From: Epiperipatus broadwayi
Taxonomy: Eukaryota > Onychophora > Udeonychophora > Euonychophora > Peripatidae
Length of the DNA: 64,000 nucleotides
Direction: 5' to 3'
Assembly: GCA_028023455.1 (NCBI GenBank)
Contig: JAQFVV010006622.1
Span: forward strand, 310,001 to 374,000
The notes below the pieces were generated by a model that saw nothing but the letters and a program-made list of their open reading frames with translations, was not told the origin of the DNA and did not search any database. Shown one piece after another: positions 21,069 through 33,835 of this stretch (its first letter is position 1; every line of letters starts with the position of its first letter). A program made the translations under genes and the position numbers.

Positions 21069-21825
21069 ATATATATATATATTAATACATCCAGCTGTGC
21101 AAGATTACAAATACCAACAAACAAACTACACTATGTAAAGCTAGAAGATGGATCATTGGTTACAAATTTTAAAAAATCCATAACATTATTTATGACAATT
21201 TGTATTGCTGTTTTTACAAAATCAAAAATGAGATTGAAAAATGAATTGATTTATTTTCTACATATATAATGTTTGTAACTGTTTGTAAAAGTATGTAGTA
21301 TTTGTAAGCATGTTATCTGTATATATTAAATTGTTATATATGCAATGTCTTTTGAAATGGTTATTTGTTCTCTCCCCATATTGCTTGCAATTTCATCTCT
21401 GGGCTAGCACATCATAAATAATTTTATAATTTAGCTATTCATGAAAAAAATTAAGGTGCAAAAATGTCTGGATTATGAGAATTTGTTTTACACCTTAACC
21501 AATTATCATTGAAGTTTATTTTAAATTTGGAAAAACTGCTACTGAAATGTTTGAAATTATTTAATAAATTCCTTTGTCACAATAGCAGGAAAAGCATTAA
21601 TGACAATTCATAAAGTTATGAAACACATTATTACATTGTGTATCATATTTCATGATCAAGATATGCTAGCCATTTTAACATTTTTATGACAATGCATAAC
21701 ATATGCAGTGATTTAGAAATAACACTGTAAGCATCTTGGAAAGAGAATGAATCATTGTTATAGGTAGATAGATGTTAATATCAAAATTGAAAAAGAATAA
21801 AAATCCTTATACTGCTTTTCCACAA
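21069..21825. other. AT-rich unassigned sequence
   Basis: A TA dinucleotide run opens the stretch. No gene or repeat structure recognised. Confidence 0.4.
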
Positions 21826-22502
21826 AATAATAATCAGAAAATAATAATAAATTCTTTACAACAGCTATACAATCAATAATAATTTTATACATTGAAAACC
21901 TTTTTCAGCATCTGTTTTGGTGCCCTTTTCAAATGTTATTAATCTATTTAAAGCTGATGAATTATTTCAGACATAAAACCCTCCAGTGTCCAACAATGGA
22001 ATTAAAACAAACAATAACAATATAAATCATTAAAATAAATCAAAACCCTCATATATAAATTCAGTAATTACAAAATAATTTACTATATCATAAAAATACA
22101 TTAAATAAATATTACATACATTTTTATACAATTATATATATATCATCTTATATAATTTTCCATTCATCCACAAAATAATAATCAGAAAATAATAAATTCT
22201 TTATAAAAAAAAATGCATTTAATATTTATTTAATGTTTTACTAGGATATAGTCAATTATTTTGTAATTACTGAATTTATATGCAAGGTTTTTGATTTGTT
22301 GTAATTATTTATATTATTATTGTTTGTTTTAATTCCATTATTGGATACTGGATGGTTTTATATCTGTAATAATTTGTCAACATTAAATAGATTACTAACA
22401 TTTGAAAAGGGTACCAAAGCAGGTGCTGAAAAAAGGCTTTTAATGTATAAAATTATTATTGATTATATAACTGTTGTAAAGAATTTATTATTTTCTGATT
22501 AT
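21826..22502. repeat. Long inverted repeat
   Basis: The left arm, about 21,826-22,085, is complementary to the right arm, about 22,245-22,502, around a ~160-bp AT-rich loop. Paired landmarks include GTTTGTTTTAATTCCATTAT on the right and its complement on the left, and the GGGCACCAAAACAG / GGGTACCAAAGCAG block. The open frame at 22,320-22,592 lies on the right arm and is probably not a gene. This resembles the inverted PLE ends elsewhere in the window, but no PLE coding remnant was found. Confidence 0.7.
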
Positions 22503-24427
22503 TATTTTATAGATATTAATATATATTTAAATAAAAATGTAATATCATCCATATATATTGAACTTCATACATATTTGAAGCTCAATGAATAGAAATAATT
22601 GCAAATATACTGCCTAGATTATTAATACAGTTGGAAGAATACCTGTTGAAAGTAATTAATAAATTAAATTTGTATGAACTGCTTTTGCTAAAAAGATCTT
22701 AATATTAATAAAAAAATATGATTTAATTCTTGAAAAGAGAGACATTTAGTAAAATTGTATTAGCAGTTATTGGATACTTACTTATTCACTTAATAGAAGA
22801 TCAGAACAAAGATTTTAGATTGCATAATAAAATAGAAGAGGTGTATGTTAGAAGTAACAAGAAACATCTGAAAAATATACATTGCTGAGGAAATAAATGG
22901 TTATTATTGATAGCATTCTAAGAATTAAAAAATGGAAATTGAGTTAAAATATGTAGCTGTGAAGAAGGACAATATATGGATAAATGAAGTCTTGAATTTG
23001 ATCTCATAAGAGTATAAAAAACAAGAGATTGATATTTAAGAAAATTTTGCTGCCATGATGAGTAGAAAATAAGCTATAGATTAGAAAAACTACTTTGGTA
23101 GAGGAAATGTTATACTCCAATTAAAAGTTAATCCATGATTTACCTTCATCTTAAGATACAGTGGTTAAGGTTCTAACCTGTCACATCCAGGATCAAGTTT
23201 GAAATATGACTGAAGATATGAAAATTTTTGAATTATTTGGAAAAATTTTAAGCAACCTCAAGAATTTGCCACATATTCAAATCATATCCAATTCCACTCT
23301 CTACTTAATATTGTCAATAAATAATCATTTTACTATTATCTTCATTACTGCAATTTCTACAGAATTTTATATTACTTTTTTATATACTTAAAATGGATAA
23401 TTTTGGAATACAGTACTAAATTTGTACAGGCAAAATACATTCACCAAAAAATGAAGATCTTGTTATACATAAAGAAAATATTAACAAACCAAACTTAAAT
23501 TCATATAATATAATAATTGGGAGATTTTGACACCCAACCTCTTACACTCCATGTAGATTATTATTGGTATACAGCTCTTAATGATCCATCAGAATAGACA
23601 TTTATATATGGTTTTAAGCATAATAGATACCTTCATGACCTGTGTGATTTTATGCATGATAAAGTGTCAGACATTGGAGAAGATCAATGGTTTGCTGACT
23701 AGATCTGTTATGTCCTGCACCCAAATTTTTTCCAAATATCCAAGAAATAAGCTATTTGTTTTTTTTATTTTACCTGAAAAGTTAGCTCAGTGAAGACAAA
23801 TTAATTGAAACAGTATTTTCCAACATATAATTCATAGTTATTTGTTAATTTTTTTTTATAATCTATATAAATTGGAATAATTAAAGATTATATTTGGGGT
23901 TTGTTCTTATTATAAAAATTCAAAGGAATAAAATATAATCAAATATAAAATCACAGGAACATATAATTACTACATTGAAGAATAACAGAATTGATATAGG
24001 ATATATAAAATCATGGAATCAACTAGAAATTTATCAGTCCATTAAATAATGGCAAAATCTCATGAGGTATTTTATGCATATATCTTTAGAACCCATGATA
24101 TGGAGTACAAATGTGACTGAACCTAAAAATTGCTCGTGTTTTAAATGAGGTTAAGATTTTTTTTCAATTACCTAATGTGTAGATAACCCAGTGTATCTTA
24201 TTATTAATCAATGTCGATATCCAACTATTATTAACTATAGAATATCTTAACTAATGTACATAGAACATATAGGTATCAATGCACTGCATATAAAATAAAA
24301 ATAATAATATGACATTGCTCATGGCTGATAAAAAAAGATATGTATTCATAGAAAATAAGATTATTTAATCTTATCTTTTCCTTTTTTGCATTGCCTTAAT
24401 TAATTAATTAATCCATTTTTTATATTA
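22503..24427. other. Unassigned sequence, possible decayed SINE
   Basis: At about 23,155-23,215 ACAGTGGTTAAGGTTCTAAC and GGATCAAGTTTGAAAT weakly resemble tRNA A and B boxes. The short plus frames at 23,206-23,391 and 23,581-23,793 have no family motif. Nothing else seen. Confidence 0.3.
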
Positions 24428-24595
24428 AAAAAAATATTTTTTGTACAATGCTTACATAACACCCAAACAGTTTTGATTGCCCCTGCAATCTTCTTCAGAA
24501 CTTTTTAATCTTATGTTCTGAAGAAGATTTCAGGGGCAATCAAAACTGTTTTGGTGTTATATAAGAATTGTACAAAAATATTTTTTATAAAAACG
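24428..24595. repeat. Short palindrome with decayed hammerhead-like core
   Basis: Arms of about 75 bp meet near 24,510. Both arms contain TTCTGAAGAAGATT, then GGGGCAATCAAAACTG. The left arm (on the minus strand) has a perfect GATTGC/GCAATC stem after CTGAAGA, which is stem II of a hammerhead; GAAA is replaced by AAAA in both arms. Because CGAAA contains a CpG, CpG-to-CpA decay would explain the change. Confidence 0.65.
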
Positions 24596-24974
24596 GATTA
24601 ATTAGAAAATAAGATCATGGAATAGGGCATGATTTGTTAATTCAAAAGTCTTGAATCCCAATGTCATCTTATGTAGTAAATTTTTTTGTTTAGTTCTTTC
24701 TATTAATACATATCCATCCACTTTTTCTAACTTTATACACATAAAACATTTTTTCATTCTTTTCTAAAGCCATTCATAGTATTAATTACTCTACCATTAC
24801 ACTTCGAGTGATTTTTGCACCAATTACTACTAAATTACCTTCTGTAGTGTTCTGTGCTACTGTTTTCTGCTTCTCATCATTATTAGTATTGTCTCCATCT
24901 GGAAGAATCAGCATCATTTTTTTTAGAAAAGTTAGTTTGTGTTACAGAATCTCCTCAACCACTTTTGCAATCAC

Positions 24975-25085
24975 TAAAGGCTCTAGATAGAGATTTTATG
25001 CACAAATCTTTTTGCATTCATTGATTACTCTGGTGGTGCCACTGTATTGAGAGTTTACCCTCTGTGTGTTAGCATTTTTGTAACT
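24975..25085 (+). repeat. Partial copy of dispersed repeat R2
   Basis: CTCTAGATAGAGATTTTATG, CACAAAT, CATTGATTACTCTGG and GAGAGTTT match the R2 copies at 9.1, 27.0 and 31.6 kb, with a deletion in the middle. Confidence 0.6.
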
Positions 25086-25109
25086 GTTCTGACTTACTTT
25101 TATCACTCT

Positions 25110-25600
25110 TTTGTACTTCTTGGTTTGCATGATTTAGTGCAGTGGTATAGTGATTGAATCTGAAATTTGGATTCCATAAATCATAACTCTCCCTATTATT
25201 TCCTGAGTTCAAACACATTATAAACTCTCAAGTAATAAATTATTCCATTATTTTATTGTGAAAAAGTATAATGCAATAGCCATGGACAGACTATGGAGCT
25301 CAGCATCCATAATTCAAGGCTCAAAATGTCATATCCATTGTTCAATCTTTTTACGAACTTCAAAGAAATAAGCCATTCAATTATTTTAGCTCTGCATGAT
25401 TTAGTTCACCAGTAGAGTTAGACTCTCATGGATTGCCCCCTTAAATTATTCTAATTCTTCACGGTTTAATGCAGTAATAAACAGGTAGATGGTGGAGCAA
25501 TAGGTTCATTGATCATGTGACTTCTGGTGTTTGACCTTCTTATAAACTTCTGAATGGTAATTGATTCATTGTTTTCAGTCCTCCCTAAACATTACAATTA
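25110..25600 (+). repeat. Cluster of three decayed tRNA-like pieces
   Basis: Three similar starts, GCATGATTTAGTGCAG (near 25,127), GCATGATTTAGTTCACC (near 25,385) and CACGGTTTAATGCAG (near 25,460), resemble A-box regions; a B-box-like GAGTTCAAACAC follows the first near 25,205. They may be diverged tRNA-derived SINEs, but there is no target duplication to support it. Confidence 0.3.
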
Positions 25601-26600
25601 TTTCGTCTCTCTGATAATTCCATATTAACAATTTAAAGTAAATCAACTAAGTAATATAAAAAACATCAAGGTAATGATATTTGTATTGTAAAGTAAACAT
25701 CTTGTATATTCTTTTTATATATCATTGTAATAATATCTTTTTTATTTAAAAAAATAATATTTGCTGAAAATAATTTAGATAAATAGCTTTTATTTTTCTT
25801 TTCTATTTTATTGATACAAATTAATCATTTGAGGCATAAAAAAATATATAAAAAAAACCTCCTCAGGCAAGTAAATTAAGTTAATATCATGATAAAAAAA
25901 AAAAGTGAGATAGAGAAAGAAAATGTCATTATATGGCAGAAGAGATTAGAATATAAATAAAAAATGTAATATATAATGCAATCAATACATAAAACAGTTT
26001 TTAAAAAAGGAAAACAAAATACCTTTTCTAAATACAAAGAGACAGATTTGAACATTTCATTTTTTTACATACCAAATTAAACTGATTTAATCAATAACGT
26101 GTAATTATTCCATCAATCAAAATTATTAAAATAAATCACTGCGGATGACATTCTATCAAGTAAAGACGTGAGCTAAATCTCTGCTAAAATAAACAACTTT
26201 TACAGGATTAGAAACTAATCTTAATGTGTGGGAAGAGTGCTAACAATTCTAATGGCTTGTTTATTTATTATATTTCTATATATAGACCTCCTTGCGGACT
26301 GGAACTTCATCTTGCTACACATACAACCTAGTTTAAAGCCAGATTAGGCAAGCTTAACACTTTTCTTCCGGATAGCCCAAAGCAAAACTAATTTAATCAT
26401 CTAATAATGGTTAATAAATGGCCATCTAACTTATATTAATTAAAAGTCTCAGATTATTTTGAGTTAATGAGATGAATAATAGAGAGAGTCATATACCCAC
26501 AGGCAATTATCATATGATTGTTAACTTTTATTTTTACACTTCCATAAATTCAATTTCTTTCTATTATATATTATATTAATATCAAATGTAGGAGCAAGCT
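25600..26600. other. AT-rich unassigned sequence
   Basis: Nothing recognisable on either strand. Confidence 0.4.
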
Positions 26601-26619
26601 GGTGGTTCAGCACTTAAAT

Positions 26620-26790
26620 AGTTATTAAAACGGTAAACTTTCCAAACAGTACTATCACTTAGTGCAATCTAGAGTAACCAATAGATTCCAGAAGGCTTGT
26701 GCATAAAATCCCTATCTAGTGCCTACTCATGCACTATACCCAGCCTGTTTTAATAACAGTTATGAGCAAGCATAAGAAATGGTGATCATA
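26620..26790. repeat. R2 repeat, inverted composite copy
   Basis: A minus-oriented R2 piece (about 26,625-26,740, with AAGGCTTGTGCATAAAATCC) is joined directly to the plus-oriented 3' end (CCTGTTTTAATAACAG, about 26,742-26,790). The junction lies where the hammerhead sits in complete copies. Confidence 0.7.
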
Positions 26791-27004
26791 TGATATTTAG
26801 TGGTTTAATACCAATCTTGTGTAATAGGATAGTGGTGGCTGTCATTATTAAAGAATGAAAGACACCTAAATATATGGGTACTGAACTGAGTTCAGACCCA
26901 TAAGACTATATAAGCTAATGAGCTTTGATTCAAAATATTATTGGGTTTTCAATTTTATTGTCATACTTTAGTAGTTAAGTAGAGATAAAAAGTGGCTGCT
27001 GGAG

Positions 27005-27260
27005 GATTACATTAGATCCTAAGATCTAGCTACAGTGCTCTCAGATCCAAGGTTCCTCACTGATGAAAGACCCAAGCTAGAAACTAGTCTGAGAATATTG
27101 GATGAGTAGGCAATAGATAGGGATTTTATGCACAAGCATTCTGACATCCATTGGTTACTTTGGCTTGCATTGAGTGGCACTACTGTATGGAGAGTTTTGC
27201 CTGTTTTAATAACAGTTATGAGCAAGCATAAGAAATGGTGAGCATGTGATGTTTAATGGT
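27005..27260 (+). repeat. R2 repeat, most complete copy, with hammerhead
   Basis: It runs from the hammerhead at 27,053 through GGATTTTATGCACAAGC, TGGTTACTTTGGCTTGC, TGGAGAGTTTTGCCTG and CATAAGAAATGGTGAGCATG. A 68-residue frame on the opposite strand crosses the repeat and is not a gene. Other copies occur at 9.1, 24.98, 26.6 and 31.5 kb, so this is a multi-copy family without coding capacity. Confidence 0.75.
27053..27095 (+). ncRNA. Candidate hammerhead ribozyme H3 in repeat R2
   Basis: Stem I is CTCA (27,056-27,059) with TGAG (27,090-27,093). Core CTGATGA is at 27,060-27,066, GAAA at 27,080-27,083 and CTAGTC at 27,084-27,089, giving a GUC cleavage site after 27,089. Stem III is only A-U plus C-G as a monomer but CTAG is palindromic, so a dimer would make a longer stem, as reported for PLE and retrozyme hammerheads. 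Stem II (27,067-27,079) is weak, about 2 bp. All invariant core bases are present. Confidence 0.55.
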
Positions 27261-30200
27261 TTTGACAATTTCCACATCTTTTGTAAAATGTAAAAGTGTG
27301 TCACATTACAATTATGCTTTTATTTTCAGTCTATTGATGTTGTTTTATGCAAGCCATATATATATAGTGACAGGAAAAGAGAATAGTTTCACCTAAACTA
27401 TTGGCCTGAGGTACTCATAAGGTCACATCATTAACGGTTGTAAAGTGTACATCTAATTACAACTGAATTTTAAGCTTTGGAATAATAGCTCACACATTGA
27501 TCAACCTACATTAATCTGGAATCTTTATTGGTTTGATAACAATAACTAATTATCCATTTACAAACTAATAATTACACACAGTAGCAATTTCTAAGCTTAA
27601 TACCTGAAAATATTCTAAACTTATTTAGAAACCAGATCTCTGACATAATATCCACATCAATTTATATTCTCAATTATGAATAAGACAGGAGAATGTATTC
27701 ATTGCTACTCTATTGTATCATTTATGTAATCAATTACAACAAATAGTGACCACCCATAAATATCAATTACGTAAAAAAAAAAATTAAATTTATATGTGAA
27801 TTTATCAGTGGCCAAAAAAATCTCCCAGCTTAAATTCTCATTATTTTATCTTTATCATTCATTGTTGAGAACAAACTGTGTCATTTGTGACATATTTGTA
27901 AATCCATGATAGAATATATTTTCCAGCTTGTGCTGAAAGTTTAAGTCTAGCACAACTGATGAAACTGTACAAGCCTTCACACATATGTAAATATCATATT
28001 AATTGTAGTAAAATATTTTATAACATTCAAATATTTCTATAGTTCATTAACATCTTACACTTATATTACAACCATATACAGAGGAGCCACATCTATATTT
28101 TGTTCAAGCCCCCTTTGCATATGTTGCATATACTAGCTCACATTTGTTGATAAACTTTAATTAAAATACAATAGGTATCATATGAATTGCAAATGTACAG
28201 TACTTTTCAACATGCACCTATATATGAGGGAGAGCTCCAAAATATCTGAAACTTTGTAATAAAAAGATGTGCATTTATTTTTAAAATAGAATAAACTGAA
28301 TCCCTTTTAAGGTATGTATCATTTAATGCAATACACTGGTCTAAATATATTTTTCACTTTTCAAAAGTAGTCCAGGAACTTTTACACAATGATGCCTTTT
28401 GCTGCCTACATCTTTTTTTCCATCAAATATTGCTGTTGATAAATTAGGTCATGCTGAATTTAATTAAAAATTGCTTCACAATCAAGACTTTGCACACTGG
28501 TGCATTTTCATGATAAAGTTTGCACTCTCAATTAAATCAAAAATAGAAATGTTTTGTTTTATTGCATCATGCAAATTTTTCAGAACTTGTAGTTTTTAAA
28601 TACCCCCTGAACATTAAAAATAAATTCTGAGTGAAGAAGGTCATTTGCATCCAAAAAAAAATCAACATTGTCTTGACATAGGACTTTGCTGGGTGTTTTG
28701 CAATGTAGTGAATTTGACACTCCCATGAAAACACTCATAAATATGTTTTCTCCAGAGCAGCTTGCTTGTAAGCTGTTTTATGCATTATAATTGTTTTCCC
28801 TGCCCATTTCTGTAACAAACCAGAATTTCATATGTTTTAACTTTTCTATTATTATAAAACCCAACTAATAAGTGAAACATACTTAACAAAAATATTCATT
28901 ATGTCATAACATGACATCTCTCAATGACAAAAGTTGAAAGACTGGTGCAGAGGAATCCACACAAAAAGTATATGCATATTTTCCAGAGAATAATTGTGGT
29001 TATTTTTGGATACCCTTCATATGTAACATAGAAGCCTTTTATAAGTATAGTAACCATATTAAATTGAGATTTTAGTATAAACAATTATTTCTAAGTAATT
29101 ATATAGTTATTAATAAAAAAAACTGAGGAGGCATATTTATCATATTTTACTGAATATATATTTATCTATTCCTTCTCTGAAAAATTAATAAGAGAAAATA
29201 CATAAATATTTTTATTTTTTAAATAAAATGGTGTAAAGTCTGACTTTAATCACAATTAAGTCCTCTCTGAGGATACTTGTTTTTTTATTATCCTTTTTCT
29301 CTTATAGTAATAAAATAATAATTGTTGTCATAAAACTAAAACCTCTAATTATTTTGATGTTTTTTAAGTCAATATCAATTTTAAGTATATTTTTAGATTT
29401 TATAAAACATTACAGTCAGAAAACATTTTATTATGTAAAATATTGCAGATCGTATTTGGAAAGAATAATAAAAGGAAAAATGAACTGTATATGCTTTCAA
29501 CATAAACTGAAAAAGCATCAATAGTTTCAAGGCTTTAGAACACTATTTTATATATCAAAATTCATATTAGCAAATGAATTTTTAAATTCTGCATTCTCCC
29601 ATATTGCACTTATTGATTTTTTTAGTTGAAAAAATAATCTGAAGATGTCAGAATTTTATGGACTGTTGGCAAATATCAATTGTCTTTCCTCTATTATTCT
29701 TGAAAAAAATATTTATTTTAGGGTATTTTCTTCTTTCTTGATGATCATTCATGTTAATGTCATCACTAGCATCCTCATCGGTCAAAATGGATATTATATT
29801 TTTTTCAAATATTTTTCATAATTACAAAGTACATATCAGTTTTTAAAGCTGAATTTGATAGATTTATCACAAATCCACCTTTACTTGTGCACATTTAAAA
29901 AATAAAAAAGAATTATAAATTGAAAAAGCATAATAGTTCTATGGCTTTAAAAGTTTTGTTTCATAACTTATTATCATATGATTTTTTAAACAATGTGAAT
30001 TCTCTAGTACTGCTTTTATTGATTTTTTTAATAAAAAAAATCTGAAGAAGTACCCTATGGACTGTCAAAAATTATTGTTTTTATTGTTCTTGAAGAAAAT
30101 ATTTATTGTAAGGTGTTCTTTCCTTCTTGATAATGATTCATGTGAATGGAATCAACAACATCATCTGTCAAAACTGACATGGTATTATATTTTTTTCAAA

Positions 30201-30430
30201 TATTTTATTAATTATAAGATTTATTACAGAAAAAAAAATACAAAAGAATTTATCATTTTCTGAATGTTTACACTAATTTTGTTGACGATGTTTATAGTAC
30301 ATGGCTAATTTACAAATCAGTTTTTGAATATTTAAAAAGTTCAACTATACTTTTTTAAGAATATTATTCATTTATAAAATCAAATTAAAAAGAAATCAAA
30401 TCCAATTTATTGAGTTTTAGTGTAAAATAA
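27260..30430. other. Unassigned sequence
   Basis: No intact gene. The minus strand of about 28,200-28,830 is less AT-rich and has short open blocks in shifting frames that may be a worn transposase, but no motif could be assigned. A pair of similar segments near 29,580-29,880 and 29,970-30,240 (both with GTTGGCAAA/GTCAAAAATTATTG and TTTTTCAAATATTTT) suggests a diverged duplication of about 390 bp. Confidence 0.4.
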
Positions 30431-30439
30431 AGATTTTTA

Positions 30440-30570
30440 TACAAAAGTGAGAAGTTATACATAGAGCTCACAAAGCTTTGAGAATATCCTAAACCCCAGA
30501 CCGGTTTCTGCTACTGGCCTCATCAGTGAGAGGTTGAACATTTTTAAAAACCCTCACTAAGTGGAATAAT
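30440..30570 (-). repeat. Repeat fragment with hammerhead H4
   Basis: A short island of less AT-rich sequence around the hammerhead at 30,493-30,532. Boundaries are not clear and no second complete copy lies in the window, although CCCCAGACCGGTTTC and CATCAGTGAGAGG resemble the 19.4-20.1 kb units. Confidence 0.5.
30493..30532 (-). ncRNA. Candidate hammerhead ribozyme H4
   Basis: On the minus strand: CTCA, core CTGATGA (30,520-30,526), a GC/GC stem II with CAGTA loop, GAAA (30,505-30,508), CCGGTC and TGGGG. The cleavage triplet is GUC. Stem I is CUCA with UGGG (one G-U). Stem III is the palindrome CCGG, which cannot form a loop in a monomer but can pair in a dimer. All invariant core bases are present; stem II is short. 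Confidence 0.55.
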
Positions 30571-31470
30571 AAAAAAAAATTCTGAACTTTAAACAGTTAA
30601 TAAACACGATCTCATGCAGCTTTAAGAGATGAAAAAATGGATAATGGTGCATTGTAAAACTTATTTACAAATTTTAACTTTTTTTAAACTGGTTGAATAT
30701 ATCAACCAAAGATGAAAAATGGCTGCTCAAAATGAACTTTAATGTTTTAATTTACATTTTTGTTTGTTTACATTTTTTTGATAGAATATGATTGAAATAA
30801 TCTACATTGGTAGAGGGGTGTTTGTGATTTTCACTGTATAATCATATGGTCAATTGTTCAAGAGGACATATAATGTTTGAGCATTCATATTGCAAATTGA
30901 ACCTAATTTTCTTCAATTACCAAATGGAATTATTTTAAATTTTTCTTTACTAAAATAAGAACTGCTTGATTATTCAAATAATATATCATCAACTACCTAT
31001 TGCTCAAGTTTTGCATGATATTTATGTCCCAATGGGTTAGAGTGAGCACAATTCCATCCAATTGAATATACTGAGATTACTTACTATATCGAGGGATTAA
31101 TAAATATTTAATATTTGACTCCATTATTTTACTACTGTGATAAAATGCATCTAACTTCCAAACTTATGACTCTGTTGACTCTCTGGCTTCATATTTAATC
31201 AACTGAAATATAAAATTGTTAATATATAATATTACTTTAAATCTAACTGCAAAGATGATGTGATTTTATCATCATTCATTTATCTTGGTGCTTCTCCTAA
31301 CACACACTCATATATATATATATATGAAAATATGAAATATTGTAGATGGAAACGATTCTTCACAAAACATTTATTGAAAGTCAATATGTGTCAATTTTAT
31401 AGTGCATGTGCAAAGAGTAATTTCCTTCCATAATATTTCATACATGTATAAATCACTGTTATCATATATA
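30570..31470. other. AT-rich unassigned sequence
   Basis: Nothing recognised apart from a TA run near 31,310. Confidence 0.4.
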
Positions 31471-31474
31471 TTAA

Positions 31475-31735
31475 AACAGGCAAAACTCTCCATACAGTAG
31501 TTGCCACTCAGAGCAAGTCAGAGTAATCAATGGATGACAGAAGGCTTGTGCATAAAATCCCTATATAGTACCTACTCATCCAATATCCCCAGACTAGTTT
31601 CTGGCTTGATGCACAAACCTTCTGGCATCCATTGATTACTCTGGCTTGCACTGAGTGGCACTACTGTTTGGTGAGTTTTGCCTGTTTTAATAAGTTATGA
31701 GCGAGCATAAGAAATGGTGATCGTGTGACATTTGT
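31475..31735. repeat. Two R2 copies in inverted (head-to-head) orientation
   Basis: A minus copy (31,475-31,605) and a plus copy (31,612-31,735) meet at the hammerhead end: CCCCAGACTAGTTTCTGGCT lies at the centre. Both arms carry AAGGCTTGTGCATAAAATCC or its complement and AACAGGCAAAACTC or its complement. The hammerhead core of the minus copy is cut off at the junction. Confidence 0.75.
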
Positions 31736-33555
31736 ATTATATATATTGAGAGGGTAAGAAAGTGGACAATTTGTTGGATAATGCCTCACAAATTAATATG
31801 TTTTTTTAAAAAAGTAAATAAATAGATTACTAAGACTTACTATCAAATAAATGTAATCAAAAATCAAAGGGACATTTTATTGAATCCAAATTACATTTAA
31901 TAAATAATGTTTGAATTATGTTAAGTAATAATTTAAATATCTCAGGGCAAGTTAAAATATAGAAATTAGCTATTACAATCTGTGACCCATGACCACTGAT
32001 AAGTAGTGTAATCTTAAATAAAAATATTCAAAATCAATTTTTAATAAATTAGTATTTTCTTTACATCTGTAAGAGAATGACAAAAATAATAAATAGTAAT
32101 GGCAAAAGTGCTCAAATAATTTAGGAATATCACATTTGGCTAATAAACATTATTTATTTTTTAAAATATTAATAAAGGCTCTCTAATAGGTAAACAGATA
32201 ACAATATTTTTTTAAATTAATAATTAAATAACTCTAGATAATAGGAATATGTTTTCTCCAGTGAAATTATTACGTCTCAAAATATATGAAATCCTCCTTA
32301 AGTTAAATATATTTATTCTTTTCGAATAGTCTTTCAAAATAACTAAAGCTTAAAATATGCACAAGAGACCCTTTCAGTTAGTAGCAAAATATTTAAATAA
32401 GACAGAAGAAATATTACTAACTAAATTCATATGCCATCTTGACTTCATTTTTTTATATGCAAAGGGATTCAACAAATACACATGCTATTCCAAAGAGTTA
32501 TTTATTTCTTTAACTATATACTTATAAATGACTTTCTCCAAGTCTACAGAATCTCACATTTATCATTATAATTCAAGAAAAACAATTGCAAAAAATTAAT
32601 TCATATTTAAAGACATATTTCCAATGGTTAAATAATTTATCACAAATCAAATTATATATGTATCAATAATAATAGTTTAATAATTTAGATAGCTTTTACC
32701 AAGAAGAAATTCTGATAGACATTCATCATTAACTCATGCACATTATTAAATAAGTATATGTGTGTTAAATAATGTATCAGATAAATATTAAATTAGATAT
32801 TTATTCTTCATTTCTAAGTTTTCAATAGAGAATGCTAAAAAAATCAAAAAAACATACATATAAAAAAATAATAATTAAATATTAAAAATAACCAGTTTTG
32901 ACCTTTCTCTTCATATTTCTCTCATTTTTAAAAAAGTTATGTATAACTTTAAAAGTTTATATTGTTCTTGATTTCTCAATGATTTTGATGTGAAAATTGA
33001 GGGTAATAAAATGGAAAAAAGAAATCTTGCTTGTATGAAGCACAGTTTTGAAATTAAATCATCTATTGTTACAGATTTGTTTCTTTTTGAATAATTATTG
33101 TAAACAAGTGAGACCAATTAACAGTTGTTGGAAATGCTTTGTCAATCATGATGTTGACATCTTTCTTTTCCAGGGATATGTTTATTATATTTCCTTCCTT
33201 TATGTACACATTATGTAATAAAAAGAGTTGAACGACACTCCGGACAGTTTATTTTTTAATGATGCATTTCTAAAATTTGTGCACTCAATATAACAAATTT
33301 TCTTCTATATCAGCAATGTAATAAAACAAAAAAACAGCAAATACAATTTTATTAAGGCAAGTGGAAGGATAAGCAAAGACAGAGTAAAAAAAGTCCACCT
33401 TCAAATTTCTATTTCCTTTTTATTGCACCAGCATTTCTGTAGTGCTTTTTTAATATCTCCCTGTATCTTAATAATAGATTGCTTACTTTTAATCATAAAG
33501 ATTTACACATACACCAGGCAATAATCCTTTAGAATGTTTCAGCATCCAGAACAAA
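31736..33555. other. AT-rich unassigned sequence
   Basis: No gene or repeat recognised. Confidence 0.4.
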
Positions 33556-33557
33556 GC

Positions 33558-33603
33558 ATTAATAATAATAACAATAATAATAATAATAATAACAATAATA
33601 ATA
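33558..33603. repeat. (AAT)n microsatellite at LINE A 5' end
   Basis: About 46 bp of AAT repeats with two AAC interruptions, directly abutting the first non-repeat base of LINE A. Confidence 0.9.
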
Positions 33604-33835
33604 TCTGCGGTCCTGCTGTGCAGCGAGTACAACATGCCAACGAACCTCTAAATAAAAAACTTTTAAAAAGTCGGAAAACTCAAAGGTAATTCGTTTTTTT
33701 TACACTTTTAACCGAAAATATTTTAAACATAAGTTTAAAAAAAAAAAAATTGCATTTAAAAAGAAAATATTGAGAATAAAAAAAACAACAACAACGTAAA
33801 TACACAGATTGAAAATCGTCGAATATATATCAAAC

